Notes: generated by a model not told the origin, from the letters alone. Shown: positions 8,298-16,471, counted from the stretch's first letter. The stretch: DNA of 47,577 nt from UBA10364 sp905182675 (GCA_963933975.1 CAWVWE010000013.1:1-47577), one strand, 5' to 3'. A program made the numbers and translations.

Positions 8298-9361
8298 TGC
8301 GTGTTTTAGGGATCACTATTGCTGTAGTATTAATAATGTGGAGTTGTACCAAAACACCACCGGAACCGGTCGTTGACCAAACTCCTTACTCGCTCGAATA
8401 CGGAGCTCTCTCTACTCCAGATATTCCCTTAGATAACAAGCTAACCAATCAAGGCGTAAAGCTAGGAAGGATGCTGTTTTACGAGAATCGACTTAGTGGA
8501 GATAATTCAATGTCATGTTCCTCTTGTCACAAGCAGGTAAGTGCATTTTCGGATACCGCAAAATTTAGCACTGGAATCCATGGAGACATGGGTCATCGAC
8601 AGGCCATGAGCGCGGTTAATATGCTTTGGAATACGAATGGATACTTCTGGGATGGACGCGTTGAAAAATTGAGAGATCAAAGCTTAATGCCTATCCAAGA
8701 TGCCATAGAAATGGATGAGACATTGGGAAATGTAATAGAAAAACTCGCTCAAGACACCTTGTATACACATCAGTTTTTACGTGCCTTTGGAACAGCGGAA
8801 CCAAGCTCCTATCTCGTCTCACTGGCGTTAGAGCAGTTTATGAACAGCATTGTCTCGTACAGGAGTAAGTACGACCAATACCTTAATGGATCTGCGCTGC
8901 TTACAGAACAAGAGGACCGCGGTCGTGAATTGTTTTTTGGAGAATACAACCCCTTCTTTCCGGATGATAGTGGCGCAGATTGTGGGCACTGTCATGGTGG
9001 TAAGACGTTTGATTCCCCTACCTACATGAACAACGGTACGGATTCACTAAACTCAGACCTGGGACGCTTTATCGTAACCGCAGACTCCGCTGAAATAGGG
9101 TTAATGAAAACACCCACCCTTAGAAACATCGCACTTACACCTCCGTATATGCATGACGGAATTTTCCAAACGCTCGAAGAGGTGGTGCAACACTATAATA
9201 CGGGACTACAATCCAGTGCGACACTTGATCAGGCGTTACAAATGACCATGGGAACTGGATTAATGTTGAATGAGCAAGATATAAGTGACCTAGTCTCTTT
9301 TTTACATACATTGACAGACCAAGAACTTATTCAAGATGAACGTTTCAGCTCACCGTTTTAA
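8297..9361 (+). CDS. di-heme cytochrome c peroxidase family lipoprotein (MbnH/MauG/CcpA-like), copy 1
   Basis: A 354-residue exported protein. The signal ends at lipobox Cys17 (IMWSC). Two CxxCH haem sites are present, CSSCH at 74-78 and CGHCH at 229-233, spaced as in bacterial di-heme peroxidases, and the family motif KTPTLRNIALTPPYMHDG places Met285 as a probable ligand of the second haem. Members either reduce hydrogen peroxide or, like MauG and MbnH, oxidise protein Trp residues. Direct overlap with the MbnP-like gene suggests that this copy, the copy after it, or both modify MbnP. It would be attached to a membrane facing the periplasm or the outside. Its 3' end overlaps the next gene by 26 bp. 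Confidence 0.88.
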   Translation: MRVLGITIAVVLIMWSCTKTPPEPVVDQTPYSLEYGALSTPDIPLDNKLTNQGVKLGRMLFYENRLSGDNSMSCSSCHKQVSAFSDTAKFSTGIHGDMGHRQAMSAVNMLWNTNGYFWDGRVEKLRDQSLMPIQDAIEMDETLGNVIEKLAQDTLYTHQFLRAFGTAEPSSYLVSLALEQFMNSIVSYRSKYDQYLNGSALLTEQEDRGRELFFGEYNPFFPDDSGADCGHCHGGKTFDSPTYMNNGTDSLNSDLGRFIVTADSAEIGLMKTPTLRNIALTPPYMHDGIFQTLEEVVQHYNTGLQSSATLDQALQMTMGTGLMLNEQDISDLVSFLHTLTDQELIQDERFSSPF

Positions 9362-10301
9362 ACTCGCTGCTCTAGGACTTATAGTCTTGATGTCGTCTTG
9401 TGAAAGAAACAATCCAGAAGTTCCGGGCACATTGTCAAACTGGCCAGAGATGTCTTATCCTCAAGACAACCAACCTGATGCATCCAAAATTAACCTTGGC
9501 AGGCAATTGTTTGAAGACCCTATACTCAGTATAGATTCTTCTATAAGCTGCGCATCATGCCATAAATCTCAATTTGCTTTTGCAGATAATCTTACTGTTT
9601 CTCCAGGAGTAGAAGGCCGTCTGGGAGTACGAAATTCCCCTTCCTTACTCAACATAGGGTACCAGCCCTATTTCATGCGGGAAGGCGGTGTCCCCACTTT
9701 GGAAATGCAAATTTTAGTACCCATTCAAGAACACAACGAAATGGCGTTTAACATGGTGCTACTGGCAAACAGGTTAAACCAGGACTCCACCTACAAAAAA
9801 CTATTCCTACAAGCTTTTAATGATTCTGCCACCGCCTACACTATAACACGTTCTATCGCGCAATATGAGCGGACATTAATTTATAAGGATGCTGATATAG
9901 ACGCATACATTTCTGGAGACAATAATGCGATAACTCCATCTGCTAAAAGAGGTATGGAATTATTTTATGGAGCGGCAAACTGCTCTAAATGTCATTCGGG
10001 GCCACTATTTACGGACTATTCCTTTCATAACAATGGCACCTCCATGTTAGACGGTGATTACGGCCGCGGTCAGCTTACACTAGATTCTTCAGACTTCTAT
10101 ACCTTCAAAGTGCCCTCTTTGCGAAATGCAGCGCTAACAGCACCTTTCATGCATGATGGCTCTGTTGCAACATTAGAGGATGTGCTACTTCAATACAATG
10201 CCGGTGGGACATTACATGATTATCAGTCGCTACTGATTCAACCGCTTGGGCTTTCGACATCTCAGCTCTCCGACCTCCAAAGTTTTATGGAGGCACTTTA
10301 A
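9336..10301 (+). CDS. di-heme cytochrome c peroxidase family lipoprotein, copy 2
   Basis: A 321-residue paralogue of the preceding protein. Lipobox Cys22 (LMSSC) ends the signal peptide; haem sites are CASCH at 72-76 and CSKCH near 212, and the FKVPSLRNAALTAPFMHDGS motif is conserved. The start at 9336 lies inside the end of copy 1 in another frame. Sequence identity with copy 1 looks moderate, so this is an old duplication or two separate recruitments rather than a recent tandem copy. With copy 1 and MbnP it forms a tight three-gene operon, closed by a hairpin at 10322-10355. Confidence 0.88.
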   Translation: MNVSAHRFKLAALGLIVLMSSCERNNPEVPGTLSNWPEMSYPQDNQPDASKINLGRQLFEDPILSIDSSISCASCHKSQFAFADNLTVSPGVEGRLGVRNSPSLLNIGYQPYFMREGGVPTLEMQILVPIQEHNEMAFNMVLLANRLNQDSTYKKLFLQAFNDSATAYTITRSIAQYERTLIYKDADIDAYISGDNNAITPSAKRGMELFYGAANCSKCHSGPLFTDYSFHNNGTSMLDGDYGRGQLTLDSSDFYTFKVPSLRNAALTAPFMHDGSVATLEDVLLQYNAGGTLHDYQSLLIQPLGLSTSQLSDLQSFMEAL

Positions 10302-10321
10302 TTCTTTATAACAGGAATAAA

Positions 10322-10355
10322 AAAGCCAAGAGTCCTTTTTAGGATTCTAGGCTTT
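10322..10355 (+). terminator. hairpin ending the MbnP/peroxidase operon
   Basis: A 15-bp imperfect stem (10322-10336 with 10341-10355; arms begin AAAGCC and end GGCTTT, with one G-U pair and one mismatch) closes over a TTTT loop, 20 bp after the stop codon. It is preceded by an A run but followed only by TTTACA, so it is a weak or bidirectional intrinsic terminator. Confidence 0.6.
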
Positions 10356-10393
10356 ACAGGAGCTCTAAATTTACTGGTCATTTGCAGATCGGA

Positions 10394-10413
10394 TTTTTAC
10401 GTATTTTTACGTA
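10394..10413. repeat. perfect tandem 10-bp repeat TTTTTACGTA
   Basis: The decamer TTTTTACGTA occurs twice without a gap (10394-10403 and 10404-10413). Each copy ends with the palindrome TACGTA, so identical faces recur one helical turn apart. It lies 28 bp before the likely ATG of the membrane-tethered regulator candidate, a good place for an operator. Confidence 0.6.
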
Positions 10414-10441
10414 GAACTTATTTGTGATAACATACAGTAAC

Positions 10442-11785
10442 ATGTTTATAAAACATAAATCACTTATTTTAGGATTGCTGTCATTATGTTGCTTAGGCCA
10501 TGCTGACGCTAAAGAAATAAAGGGGACGGTCTCGTGGAGCTCATCTGTTGATAGTAGTATTCACGTTTTATCCATGGTTACGGGTGAGCACCTCGCATAT
10601 TTCAAGGATCATATAGACACATTACAACGCTTTATCATTAATTACGACAAAGGCAATGCTCTTGTAGGTAAAAAAGGTCATCTGTTTTTAACGAATGGAT
10701 TGTTGTTGGCTACTTTTTCTGGATCCGGCCAAGTGTTTGAAATTGATACAGTCAATAATAGGATTGACCGTCAAGATCGAACTTTCTATCAAGGGTATAA
10801 TTTTGATGCTTATCAATTTCAGAGGAACGACACTATTTTCTCTTTTGGTGGTTATGGTTTTTGGCTTGAAAATAATTTATTGACCTATTTTTCTGAAGTA
10901 AGAAGGGAGTGGAACTTTATGTCCAACGCACCTTTTCCTGTTAATATACCTGAAGGAGGAAATCGAATAGTTCCCTTGTGCTTTTATGATAGACAACATG
11001 AAGTGCTTTATACAACGCGTAACGGTGTATTGTTTGCTTATGACTTTCTAACTCACACCTGGTCAAAACAAGGGAATACGAATGTTGCTTTTAACAAAGG
11101 AGTCGAGCTTTTTAAGATGCATCGAATGACTGATACTACGCTTTTAGTAATGAGTAATAACTGGGCATGGGAGATTGATTTTTATAGGAATACCGTCATT
11201 GATAGGGGTTTGAAAAACGGGTTGTTATACAATCAAACAGGTCTTATGAGTAGTCTTAATTGCATGTATTCGTTAAATGAGCACACATTGCTCATACCAA
11301 AAATTAGTGACGTTCTTCCGATAGGATATAGTTTTGAGTATTTGACGGGTCAAAGCCAGAATAGAGGTCAAGTAACTTTATTTACCTCAACCAGAGACAG
11401 ATCTTTGCGTATTGCGTTTTTAGGATTAGCACTTATGGTGATCGTTTTTCTAACGACAATCTCGTGGCAAAGATTATATGGAAAGATAGCGAAAATGAAG
11501 GCTACCGAAAGCTACTTTAGTACAGTACAAACTAACTTACTGCGCCAGCTCTTGAGCGGTCCCATACTCGCAGATGACTTAAACAGTATTTTAAATGTTC
11601 AAGAAAAAAGCTGGGAGGTTCAGCGTCGTCAACGCAGCATATTTCTAAAGGAATTAAACGGATTGGGATTACGAATTTTCGAAGTAGAGATCGTTCTTCG
11701 TGAGAAATCTCCAACGGATAAGCGACAGGTGGTCTATGTAATTAATCCTCAGATTCAGGACCAATTGGCACAATTACTGCCTTAG
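10442..11785 (+). CDS. membrane-tethered probable transcription regulator with periplasmic beta-propeller-like sensor
   Basis: 447 residues from the ATG at 10442; the open frame reaches back to a GTG at 10424, but 10442 gives a standard signal sequence (MFIKHKSLILGLLSL to GHADA). Residues about 24-315 are beta-rich with kelch-like repeats (e.g. IFSFGGYGFWLENN, VLYTTRNGVLFAYDF, AWEIDFYRNTVIDRG), suggesting a periplasmic propeller. One membrane helix follows (about 323-341, LGLALMVIVFLTTISW). The last ~105 residues are cytoplasmic, helical and charged (LLRQLL, VQEKSWEVQRRQRSIFLKELN, then VEIVLREK and VVYVINP), which looks like a winged-helix fold, although I cannot name a family. Layout thus suggests a one-component transmembrane regulator. 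A tandem 10-bp repeat upstream could be its operator. An outer-membrane protein gene follows 25 bp later. Confidence 0.6.
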   Translation: MFIKHKSLILGLLSLCCLGHADAKEIKGTVSWSSSVDSSIHVLSMVTGEHLAYFKDHIDTLQRFIINYDKGNALVGKKGHLFLTNGLLLATFSGSGQVFEIDTVNNRIDRQDRTFYQGYNFDAYQFQRNDTIFSFGGYGFWLENNLLTYFSEVRREWNFMSNAPFPVNIPEGGNRIVPLCFYDRQHEVLYTTRNGVLFAYDFLTHTWSKQGNTNVAFNKGVELFKMHRMTDTTLLVMSNNWAWEIDFYRNTVIDRGLKNGLLYNQTGLMSSLNCMYSLNEHTLLIPKISDVLPIGYSFEYLTGQSQNRGQVTLFTSTRDRSLRIAFLGLALMVIVFLTTISWQRLYGKIAKMKATESYFSTVQTNLLRQLLSGPILADDLNSILNVQEKSWEVQRRQRSIFLKELNGLGLRIFEVEIVLREKSPTDKRQVVYVINPQIQDQLAQLLP

Positions 11786-11810
11786 TCATAGGACAAAAGA
11801 AAAGAGTTCT

Positions 11811-12398
11811 ATGAAAAACATAATATTATTGGCTTCGTTTGTGCTAACAGTTTCAGCTACAGGACAGAGTAAATGGGGAGTACGAACAGGCTTGAATTAT
11901 GAGCTTAATGCCATTGGGTTAGATGTCGCTTCAGCATCCGCACAGGAGATTTTTGAAGGAGAGACTACGGATAATGGATATCATATAGGCGTTTTCGGGA
12001 GACAATATTTAGGCGATCAGCTTTACACGTCTGGGTCGCTTTTTTATGCGAAAAACACTCATTTTTTGGAGGGTAACGATGGCAACAATGATTTGTTTTA
12101 CGAGCGATTTGACCAAAAATACCTTCAACTGGATGCAGGGATAGGAATACGTCTGTTGAAATTTGCTCGAGCAGAAGGCGGGGTGCATTATCAAGGGACA
12201 ATAAGTAACAACGCATTCAATAATACATTTGACACACCAACGGCGGGCTATAATGCATCGTTAGGGATTGATTTATGGAAAGTCAGCGTTGACGTTACCT
12301 ACTACAGTAGTTTTACTGACCATACGGGAATCTGGAACGACATTCCACTGAGCTACGAGCGATCACAAATACTCGTCAGCCTTGGTGTTGAATTATAG
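11811..12398 (+). CDS. outer-membrane beta-barrel protein, PorT/OmpW-like
   Basis: A 195-residue protein with signal peptide (residues 1-18, ending ATGQ) followed by an eight-stranded-barrel pattern: WGVRTGLNYELNAIGL, GYHIGVFGRQYLG, LYTSGSLFYAKNTHFLEG, YLQLDAGIGIRLL, RAEGGVHYQG, AGYNASLGIDLWKVSVDVTYYSSF, and a terminal ILVSLGVEL strand. This is typical of small Bacteroidota outer-membrane proteins; no substrate is suggested by sequence. It is 25 bp downstream of the membrane-tethered regulator candidate and probably in the same transcript, so it may be its target or partner (inference). Confidence 0.75.
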   Translation: MKNIILLASFVLTVSATGQSKWGVRTGLNYELNAIGLDVASASAQEIFEGETTDNGYHIGVFGRQYLGDQLYTSGSLFYAKNTHFLEGNDGNNDLFYERFDQKYLQLDAGIGIRLLKFARAEGGVHYQGTISNNAFNNTFDTPTAGYNASLGIDLWKVSVDVTYYSSFTDHTGIWNDIPLSYERSQILVSLGVEL

Positions 12399-12509
12399 AA
12401 TTAACATCTCTTTACCCTTCTTTGGCATAAGATTTGACATTGTATAAGCAGCGTCTTTTTAGATAGAGTGTAAATGGTTAATTTCACTTGACGCAACATG
12501 GTTTTGTTC

Positions 12510-12548
12510 AGCAAGCCGCTTCGTACCCCGAAGCGGCTTGCTTTTTTT
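12510..12548 (+). terminator. strong intrinsic terminator
   Basis: Perfect 14-bp GC-rich stem (AGCAAGCCGCTTCG at 12510-12523 pairing with 12529-12542), 5-nt loop and an immediate run of seven T. It ends rightward transcription 112 bp after the outer-membrane gene. The T run touches the 3' end of the convergent decarboxylase gene. The rest of 12399-12509 shows nothing else. Confidence 0.9.
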
Positions 12549-13311
12549 ATACGACACTGAATGAAACCACGCCTAAGCCGTCTACATCAAGAGTAACGTT
12601 AGAGGATTCTTGGATAAAATGTGCTGCTGTTGATGCTCCCGCGAGAACTACCATTCCAGACTTCAACGCAATTCCATATTCTGATGCAAGTCTTGTAGCT
12701 GCGGCTAAAGCTTCAAACGGATTATCTAAAATAGCGTCACTATTGCCCTGTGCGGCTATCACTCCATCAAAAGTCATGGTCATGTCTAAGCCATTTAACC
12801 CCAATGGAACTTCGCACCAATTTCCTATCGCATAGGCAGATGAACTGCAGTTGTCTGCCACTACATCTTCTAAAGAGAATTTAAAATTATCGTATCGCGA
12901 GTCAATGACTTCAATTGCTGCTGTCACGCCATCAATATAAAGGTGGAGCTGGTCTACGGTCAAAGGTCCGATGATGTCTTCAGACAGTCTGAAGGCGATT
13001 TCGGGCTCAGCGCGAGGGTGAATAAATAGTTTCTTTTGAAATGGTTGATCTCGATGGATGGTCATGTCAGCCGTTAATTGGCCTATGATCATATCATCAA
13101 CTCCCATCTGTGTCATCTTTGCCTTTGAAGTAAAACCCATTTTCACACCAATCAATGGAAAACCTTCTTCAATTCTACGTTGAATGAGCGCATGCTGCAC
13201 TTTATAGGCGTCCACTAGAGTATACTCTTCTGAGTTAGAAAACTGGCCTCTAGGTTTCTGTGTTCTCGCACTGTTGTGAAGGCTATTAGCCTTTTCTGAT
13301 ATTGTACTCAT
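12547..13311 (-). CDS. 2-oxo-3-hexenedioate (4-oxalocrotonate) decarboxylase-like, FAH family
   Basis: A 254-residue cytoplasmic metal-dependent enzyme of the fumarylacetoacetase-fold decarboxylase/hydratase group. Diagnostic text includes IGVKMGFTSKAKMTQMGV, HPRAEPEIAFRL (acidic metal ligands), AAIEVIDSRYDNFKFSLEDVVADNCSSS and GMVVLAGASTAAHF. The PEIAF form favours 4-oxalocrotonate decarboxylase (NbaG/XylI-like) over the closely related 2-oxopent-4-enoate hydratase, but the two are hard to separate by eye. In 3-hydroxyanthranilate breakdown it would decarboxylate oxalocrotonate to 2-oxopent-4-enoate. Its start is 7 bp after the stop of the aldehyde dehydrogenase gene, so the pair is an operon. 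Confidence 0.75.
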   Translation of the reverse strand: MSTISEKANSLHNSARTQKPRGQFSNSEEYTLVDAYKVQHALIQRRIEEGFPLIGVKMGFTSKAKMTQMGVDDMIIGQLTADMTIHRDQPFQKKLFIHPRAEPEIAFRLSEDIIGPLTVDQLHLYIDGVTAAIEVIDSRYDNFKFSLEDVVADNCSSSAYAIGNWCEVPLGLNGLDMTMTFDGVIAAQGNSDAILDNPFEALAAATRLASEYGIALKSGMVVLAGASTAAHFIQESSNVTLDVDGLGVVSFSVV

Positions 13312-13318
13312 GGTCTAA

Positions 13319-14758
13319 TTATAATTTGATACAAATATTTTTAGGCTCAGTAAAGAATCTAAGAGCTTCAAAGCCACCTTCACGACCAACGCCACTCTGT
13401 TTAACTCCTCCAAAAGGCGTCCGGAGGTCGCGGTTTAACCAACAGTTCACCCAAATAATACCAGCATGCAATCCTGCAGCCATTCTATGCGCCGTCTGTA
13501 GGTTTGTTGTCCATACTGTCGAGGCAAGGCCATAAACAGTCCCATTCGCAAGTAATAACGCTTCTTCTTCCGTGTCGAAAGGAGTTAGTGTTACTACGGG
13601 TCCAAAGATCTCTTCTTGATTTGTGCGGCAACCTATGGGTAAATTCTCAAAGACGGTAGGGGCAATAAAGTAGCCATTTTCGCACCGTCCCTCTAATTTA
13701 ACTGCATGCCCTCCAGCGAGTATTGTTCCTCCCTCTTCCCTTGCTAATTCAATATAAGAGAGCACCTTCTCAAAATGATCCTTACTTACTATAGCCCCCA
13801 TTCTTGAGGTTTGTGATAAGGGATCTGCAACTGTCAATCCTGCAACGCGAGAAAGGAAAGCAGCTTTAAATTTATCATAGATGCCACGCTGGACGTAAAT
13901 TCTAGAACCGCAAAGGCATATCTGGCCTTGGTTAGAAAAGGAAGACCTCACGCTGGTTTTTACAGCCTCATCAAAATCACAATCGTTAAAAATCACATTG
14001 GCATTTTTCCCCCCTAATTCTAGGCTAAGTTTTTTAAACATCGGCGCAGCCACCTTGGAAATAGCTTTTCCTGTTTCTGTCCCTCCAGTGAAGGAAATAA
14101 CTTGAGTATCTGGGTGTTCTACAATAGACGCTCCCACTTCTCCACCTAGTCCATGGACAATATTAAGTACGCCTTTTGGGAAGTCTATATCACGTAGTAT
14201 TTCACTAAGTAAATAAGCCGTCGCAGGTGTGACCTCAGATGGCTTTGCCACCACCGTATTTCCAGAGGCTAAAGCTGGAGCTATTTTCCAGCTAAAGAGG
14301 TAGAGCGGTAAATTCCATGGAGAAATACAACCTGCGACACCAATAGGTTGACGTAGCGTGTAGTTGAATCCATCTGCACCCATGTCATGGGTTTCATAGG
14401 CGTCGTGTAAAACGGCAGTTGCGTAAAACTTGAAATTGTCGCGAGCTCGCGGAATGTCTACGGCCTTAGCGAGAGAAAGGGGTTTCCCATTATCCACACT
14501 TTCGGCTAAAGCGAGCTCATCCATGCGATCTTCAATAGCCTGTGCAATTTTTAAAAGCCAATTTGAACGTTGTCCCGCAGAGAGCGCGCTCCACGAAGGA
14601 AAGGCCTTTTTTGCTGCCTTAACGGCTGCCTCCACATCTTCAGCATCACTTCGAGGAATGTTCCCGTAGATTTCCCCTGTAGCGGGATTTGTATTGTCTA
14701 AATACTTGTTGTTGACTGGAGCTTGTAACACTCCATTTATATAGTTGAGAATCTTCAT
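13319..14758 (-). CDS. 2-aminomuconate 6-semialdehyde dehydrogenase (ALDH superfamily)
   Basis: A 479-residue NAD-dependent aldehyde dehydrogenase. ISPWNLPLYLFSWKIAPAL, SFTGGTETGKAI, LELGGKNANVIF with the catalytic Glu, and NQGQICLCGSRIYVQ with the catalytic Cys are all intact. The NLPLYLF and ICLCGSRI(Y/F)VQ wording is typical of the 2-hydroxymuconic/2-aminomuconic semialdehyde dehydrogenases (NbaE, ALDH8A1). Divergent neighbours encode 3-hydroxyanthranilate dioxygenase and ACMSD, whose combined product is exactly 2-aminomuconate semialdehyde, so the assignment is well supported by context. It heads the leftward operon; 94 bp separate it from the divergent dioxygenase gene, with no consensus promoter that I can defend. 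Confidence 0.85.
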   Translation of the reverse strand: MKILNYINGVLQAPVNNKYLDNTNPATGEIYGNIPRSDAEDVEAAVKAAKKAFPSWSALSAGQRSNWLLKIAQAIEDRMDELALAESVDNGKPLSLAKAVDIPRARDNFKFYATAVLHDAYETHDMGADGFNYTLRQPIGVAGCISPWNLPLYLFSWKIAPALASGNTVVAKPSEVTPATAYLLSEILRDIDFPKGVLNIVHGLGGEVGASIVEHPDTQVISFTGGTETGKAISKVAAPMFKKLSLELGGKNANVIFNDCDFDEAVKTSVRSSFSNQGQICLCGSRIYVQRGIYDKFKAAFLSRVAGLTVADPLSQTSRMGAIVSKDHFEKVLSYIELAREEGGTILAGGHAVKLEGRCENGYFIAPTVFENLPIGCRTNQEEIFGPVVTLTPFDTEEEALLLANGTVYGLASTVWTTNLQTAHRMAAGLHAGIIWVNCWLNRDLRTPFGGVKQSGVGREGGFEALRFFTEPKNICIKL

Positions 14759-14852
14759 AAGGTCAATCTGTTCCTACGAAGATACGCAAGCCAAACACTG
14801 CCTGCACATCAACCACGAATTTCCCTAACTTGTCGCTTTAAACTCAACACTC

Positions 14853-15383
14853 ATGTCATTATTGAAGCCTTTTAATTTCCAAAAGTGGCTGGACGAGAAC
14901 AGACATCTGCTCAAGCCTCCTGTTGCTAATAAAAACCTGACGCCAGACAGCGATGATTTCATCGTGATGGTGGTTGCGGGTCCAAATGCTCGTAAGGATT
15001 ACCACTATAACGAGACGGAGGAATTTTTCTATCAACTTGAAGGCCATATTACGGTTAAGGTTCAGGTAAATGGCAAGGCGGAAACATTGGAACTGGGGCC
15101 AGGAGATATGATGGTCGTTCCAGCAAAAACACCACACAGTCCTATTCGTCACGAGGGAAGTTTGGGCTTGGTCATTGAACGTGTACGTCAAGGGCGTGGC
15201 TTTACGGATGGCTTAATGTGGTTCTGTGATTCATGCAACGAAAAGCTACATGAGACGTTTTTTGAACTCAAGGACATTGAAAATGAGTTCCTGCCAAAAT
15301 TCAAAGAATATTACGCGAGTCATGATCTTAGGACGTGTAATAGTTGCCACCAAGTCATGGAGGCTGATTCAAGATTTATTTAA
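14853..15383 (+). CDS. nbaC: 3-hydroxyanthranilate 3,4-dioxygenase
   Basis: A 176-residue cupin dioxygenase that opens the ring of 3-hydroxyanthranilate to 2-amino-3-carboxymuconate semialdehyde. Iron ligands His51, Glu57 and His95 and substrate arginines Arg47 and Arg99 fall at the same positions as in the Cupriavidus enzyme. The C terminus keeps the second, rubredoxin-like iron site of bacterial members: Cys125, Cys128, Cys162 and Cys165. Length is typical. The ACMSD gene starts 2 bp after the stop, so the unstable product passes to an enzyme made from the same message. The symbol haaO is also used for this family. Confidence 0.93.
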   Translation: MSLLKPFNFQKWLDENRHLLKPPVANKNLTPDSDDFIVMVVAGPNARKDYHYNETEEFFYQLEGHITVKVQVNGKAETLELGPGDMMVVPAKTPHSPIRHEGSLGLVIERVRQGRGFTDGLMWFCDSCNEKLHETFFELKDIENEFLPKFKEYYASHDLRTCNSCHQVMEADSRFI

Positions 15384-15385
15384 GT

Positions 15386-16414
15386 ATGTGTGAGGTGACC
15401 TCAAGAAATTTTACGGTAGATATTCATACCCATATACTCCCAAGAGATATTCCGAATTTCCGCGAAAGGTTTGGTTATGGGGGCTTTATATCACTAGACC
15501 ATCATATGCCGTCTTGCGCGAGAATGATGAAAGATGAAACCTTTTTCAGAGAGGTAGGGGCAAATTGCTGGGATCCTTCTGTACGCTTGTTAGACTGTGA
15601 ACAGCACAGCGTGGACGTGCAGGTACTTTCAACGGTGCCTGTGATGTTTAGTTATTGGGCAAAGCCCAAAGACACGCTAGAGGTAGCGAGGTTTATAAAT
15701 GACCACATTGCCGAGATTTGCGTGAAACAGCCTAAGCGATTTGTGGGCCTTGGAACAGTACCTATGCAGAGTCCTGAGTTAGCTATTCAAGAGCTAAGGA
15801 GGTGCAAGGAAATTGGACTAAAAGGTATTGAGATTGGAACACACGTGAATGATTGGAACCTAGATGCCCCAGAGTTGTTCCCATTTTTTGAAGCTTGTCA
15901 AGATTTAGATATGGCTGTTTTCGTTCATCCCTGGGACATGATGGCAAAGGAAAAAATGCCCAAATACTGGTTGCCTTGGTTGGTTGGTATGCCTGCTGAA
16001 AGCTCTCTTGCTATTTGTTCTTTGATATTTGGCGGCGTCTTTGAGCGACTGCCAAATCTTCGCATTGCTATTGCCCATGGTGGTGGATCTTTCCCCGCAA
16101 CATTGGGTAGGATAAAGCACGGTTTTGATGTACGTCCGGATCTTGTAGCTATAGATAATCCTGTTTCACCAGAGAAGTATTTAGGCCAATTTTGGTTAGA
16201 CTCACTGGTTCATGATCAAAAAATGCTCGATCATATTGTCGAAATGGTAGGTGAGAACAGGGTTGCTCTGGGCACAGACTATCCATTTCCACTAGGCGAG
16301 TTAGAGCCTGGAAAGCTTATTGGCAGTATGCCGTGGAGTGAAGAGCGAAAGGGAAAGTTGCTGCATGGAGCGGCACTCGAGTGGTTGAATTTAGACCTCC
16401 AGCAATTCCTATAA
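15386..16414 (+). CDS. nbaD: 2-amino-3-carboxymuconate-6-semialdehyde decarboxylase (ACMSD)
   Basis: A 342-residue amidohydrolase-superfamily decarboxylase. Zinc-site residues are visible in order: DIHTH (His14, His16), FVHPWDM, IAHGGGSFP and GTDYPFPLGE with the metal-binding Asp. It decarboxylates the dioxygenase product to 2-aminomuconate semialdehyde, drawing flux away from spontaneous quinolinate formation and toward catabolism. Starting 2 bp after the dioxygenase stop, it is clearly cotranscribed. The next gene (a PurF paralogue) begins 57 bp later and may be read from the same transcript, although it is functionally unrelated. Confidence 0.93.
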   Translation: MCEVTSRNFTVDIHTHILPRDIPNFRERFGYGGFISLDHHMPSCARMMKDETFFREVGANCWDPSVRLLDCEQHSVDVQVLSTVPVMFSYWAKPKDTLEVARFINDHIAEICVKQPKRFVGLGTVPMQSPELAIQELRRCKEIGLKGIEIGTHVNDWNLDAPELFPFFEACQDLDMAVFVHPWDMMAKEKMPKYWLPWLVGMPAESSLAICSLIFGGVFERLPNLRIAIAHGGGSFPATLGRIKHGFDVRPDLVAIDNPVSPEKYLGQFWLDSLVHDQKMLDHIVEMVGENRVALGTDYPFPLGELEPGKLIGSMPWSEERKGKLLHGAALEWLNLDLQQFL

Positions 16415-16471
16415 ACATTATTGATAACGGCAGTGAATTATGGTAATTTCACCACTTACAATTTTCCTTCT

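Noticed and set aside
7341..16414. A functional link between the MbnP kynurenine modification and the kynurenine-pathway genes 2-5 kb away
   Set aside because: The MbnP kynurenine is made within the protein from its own Trp. The nearby enzymes act on free 3-hydroxyanthranilate and later compounds, and a strong terminator separates the groups. Proximity looks accidental.
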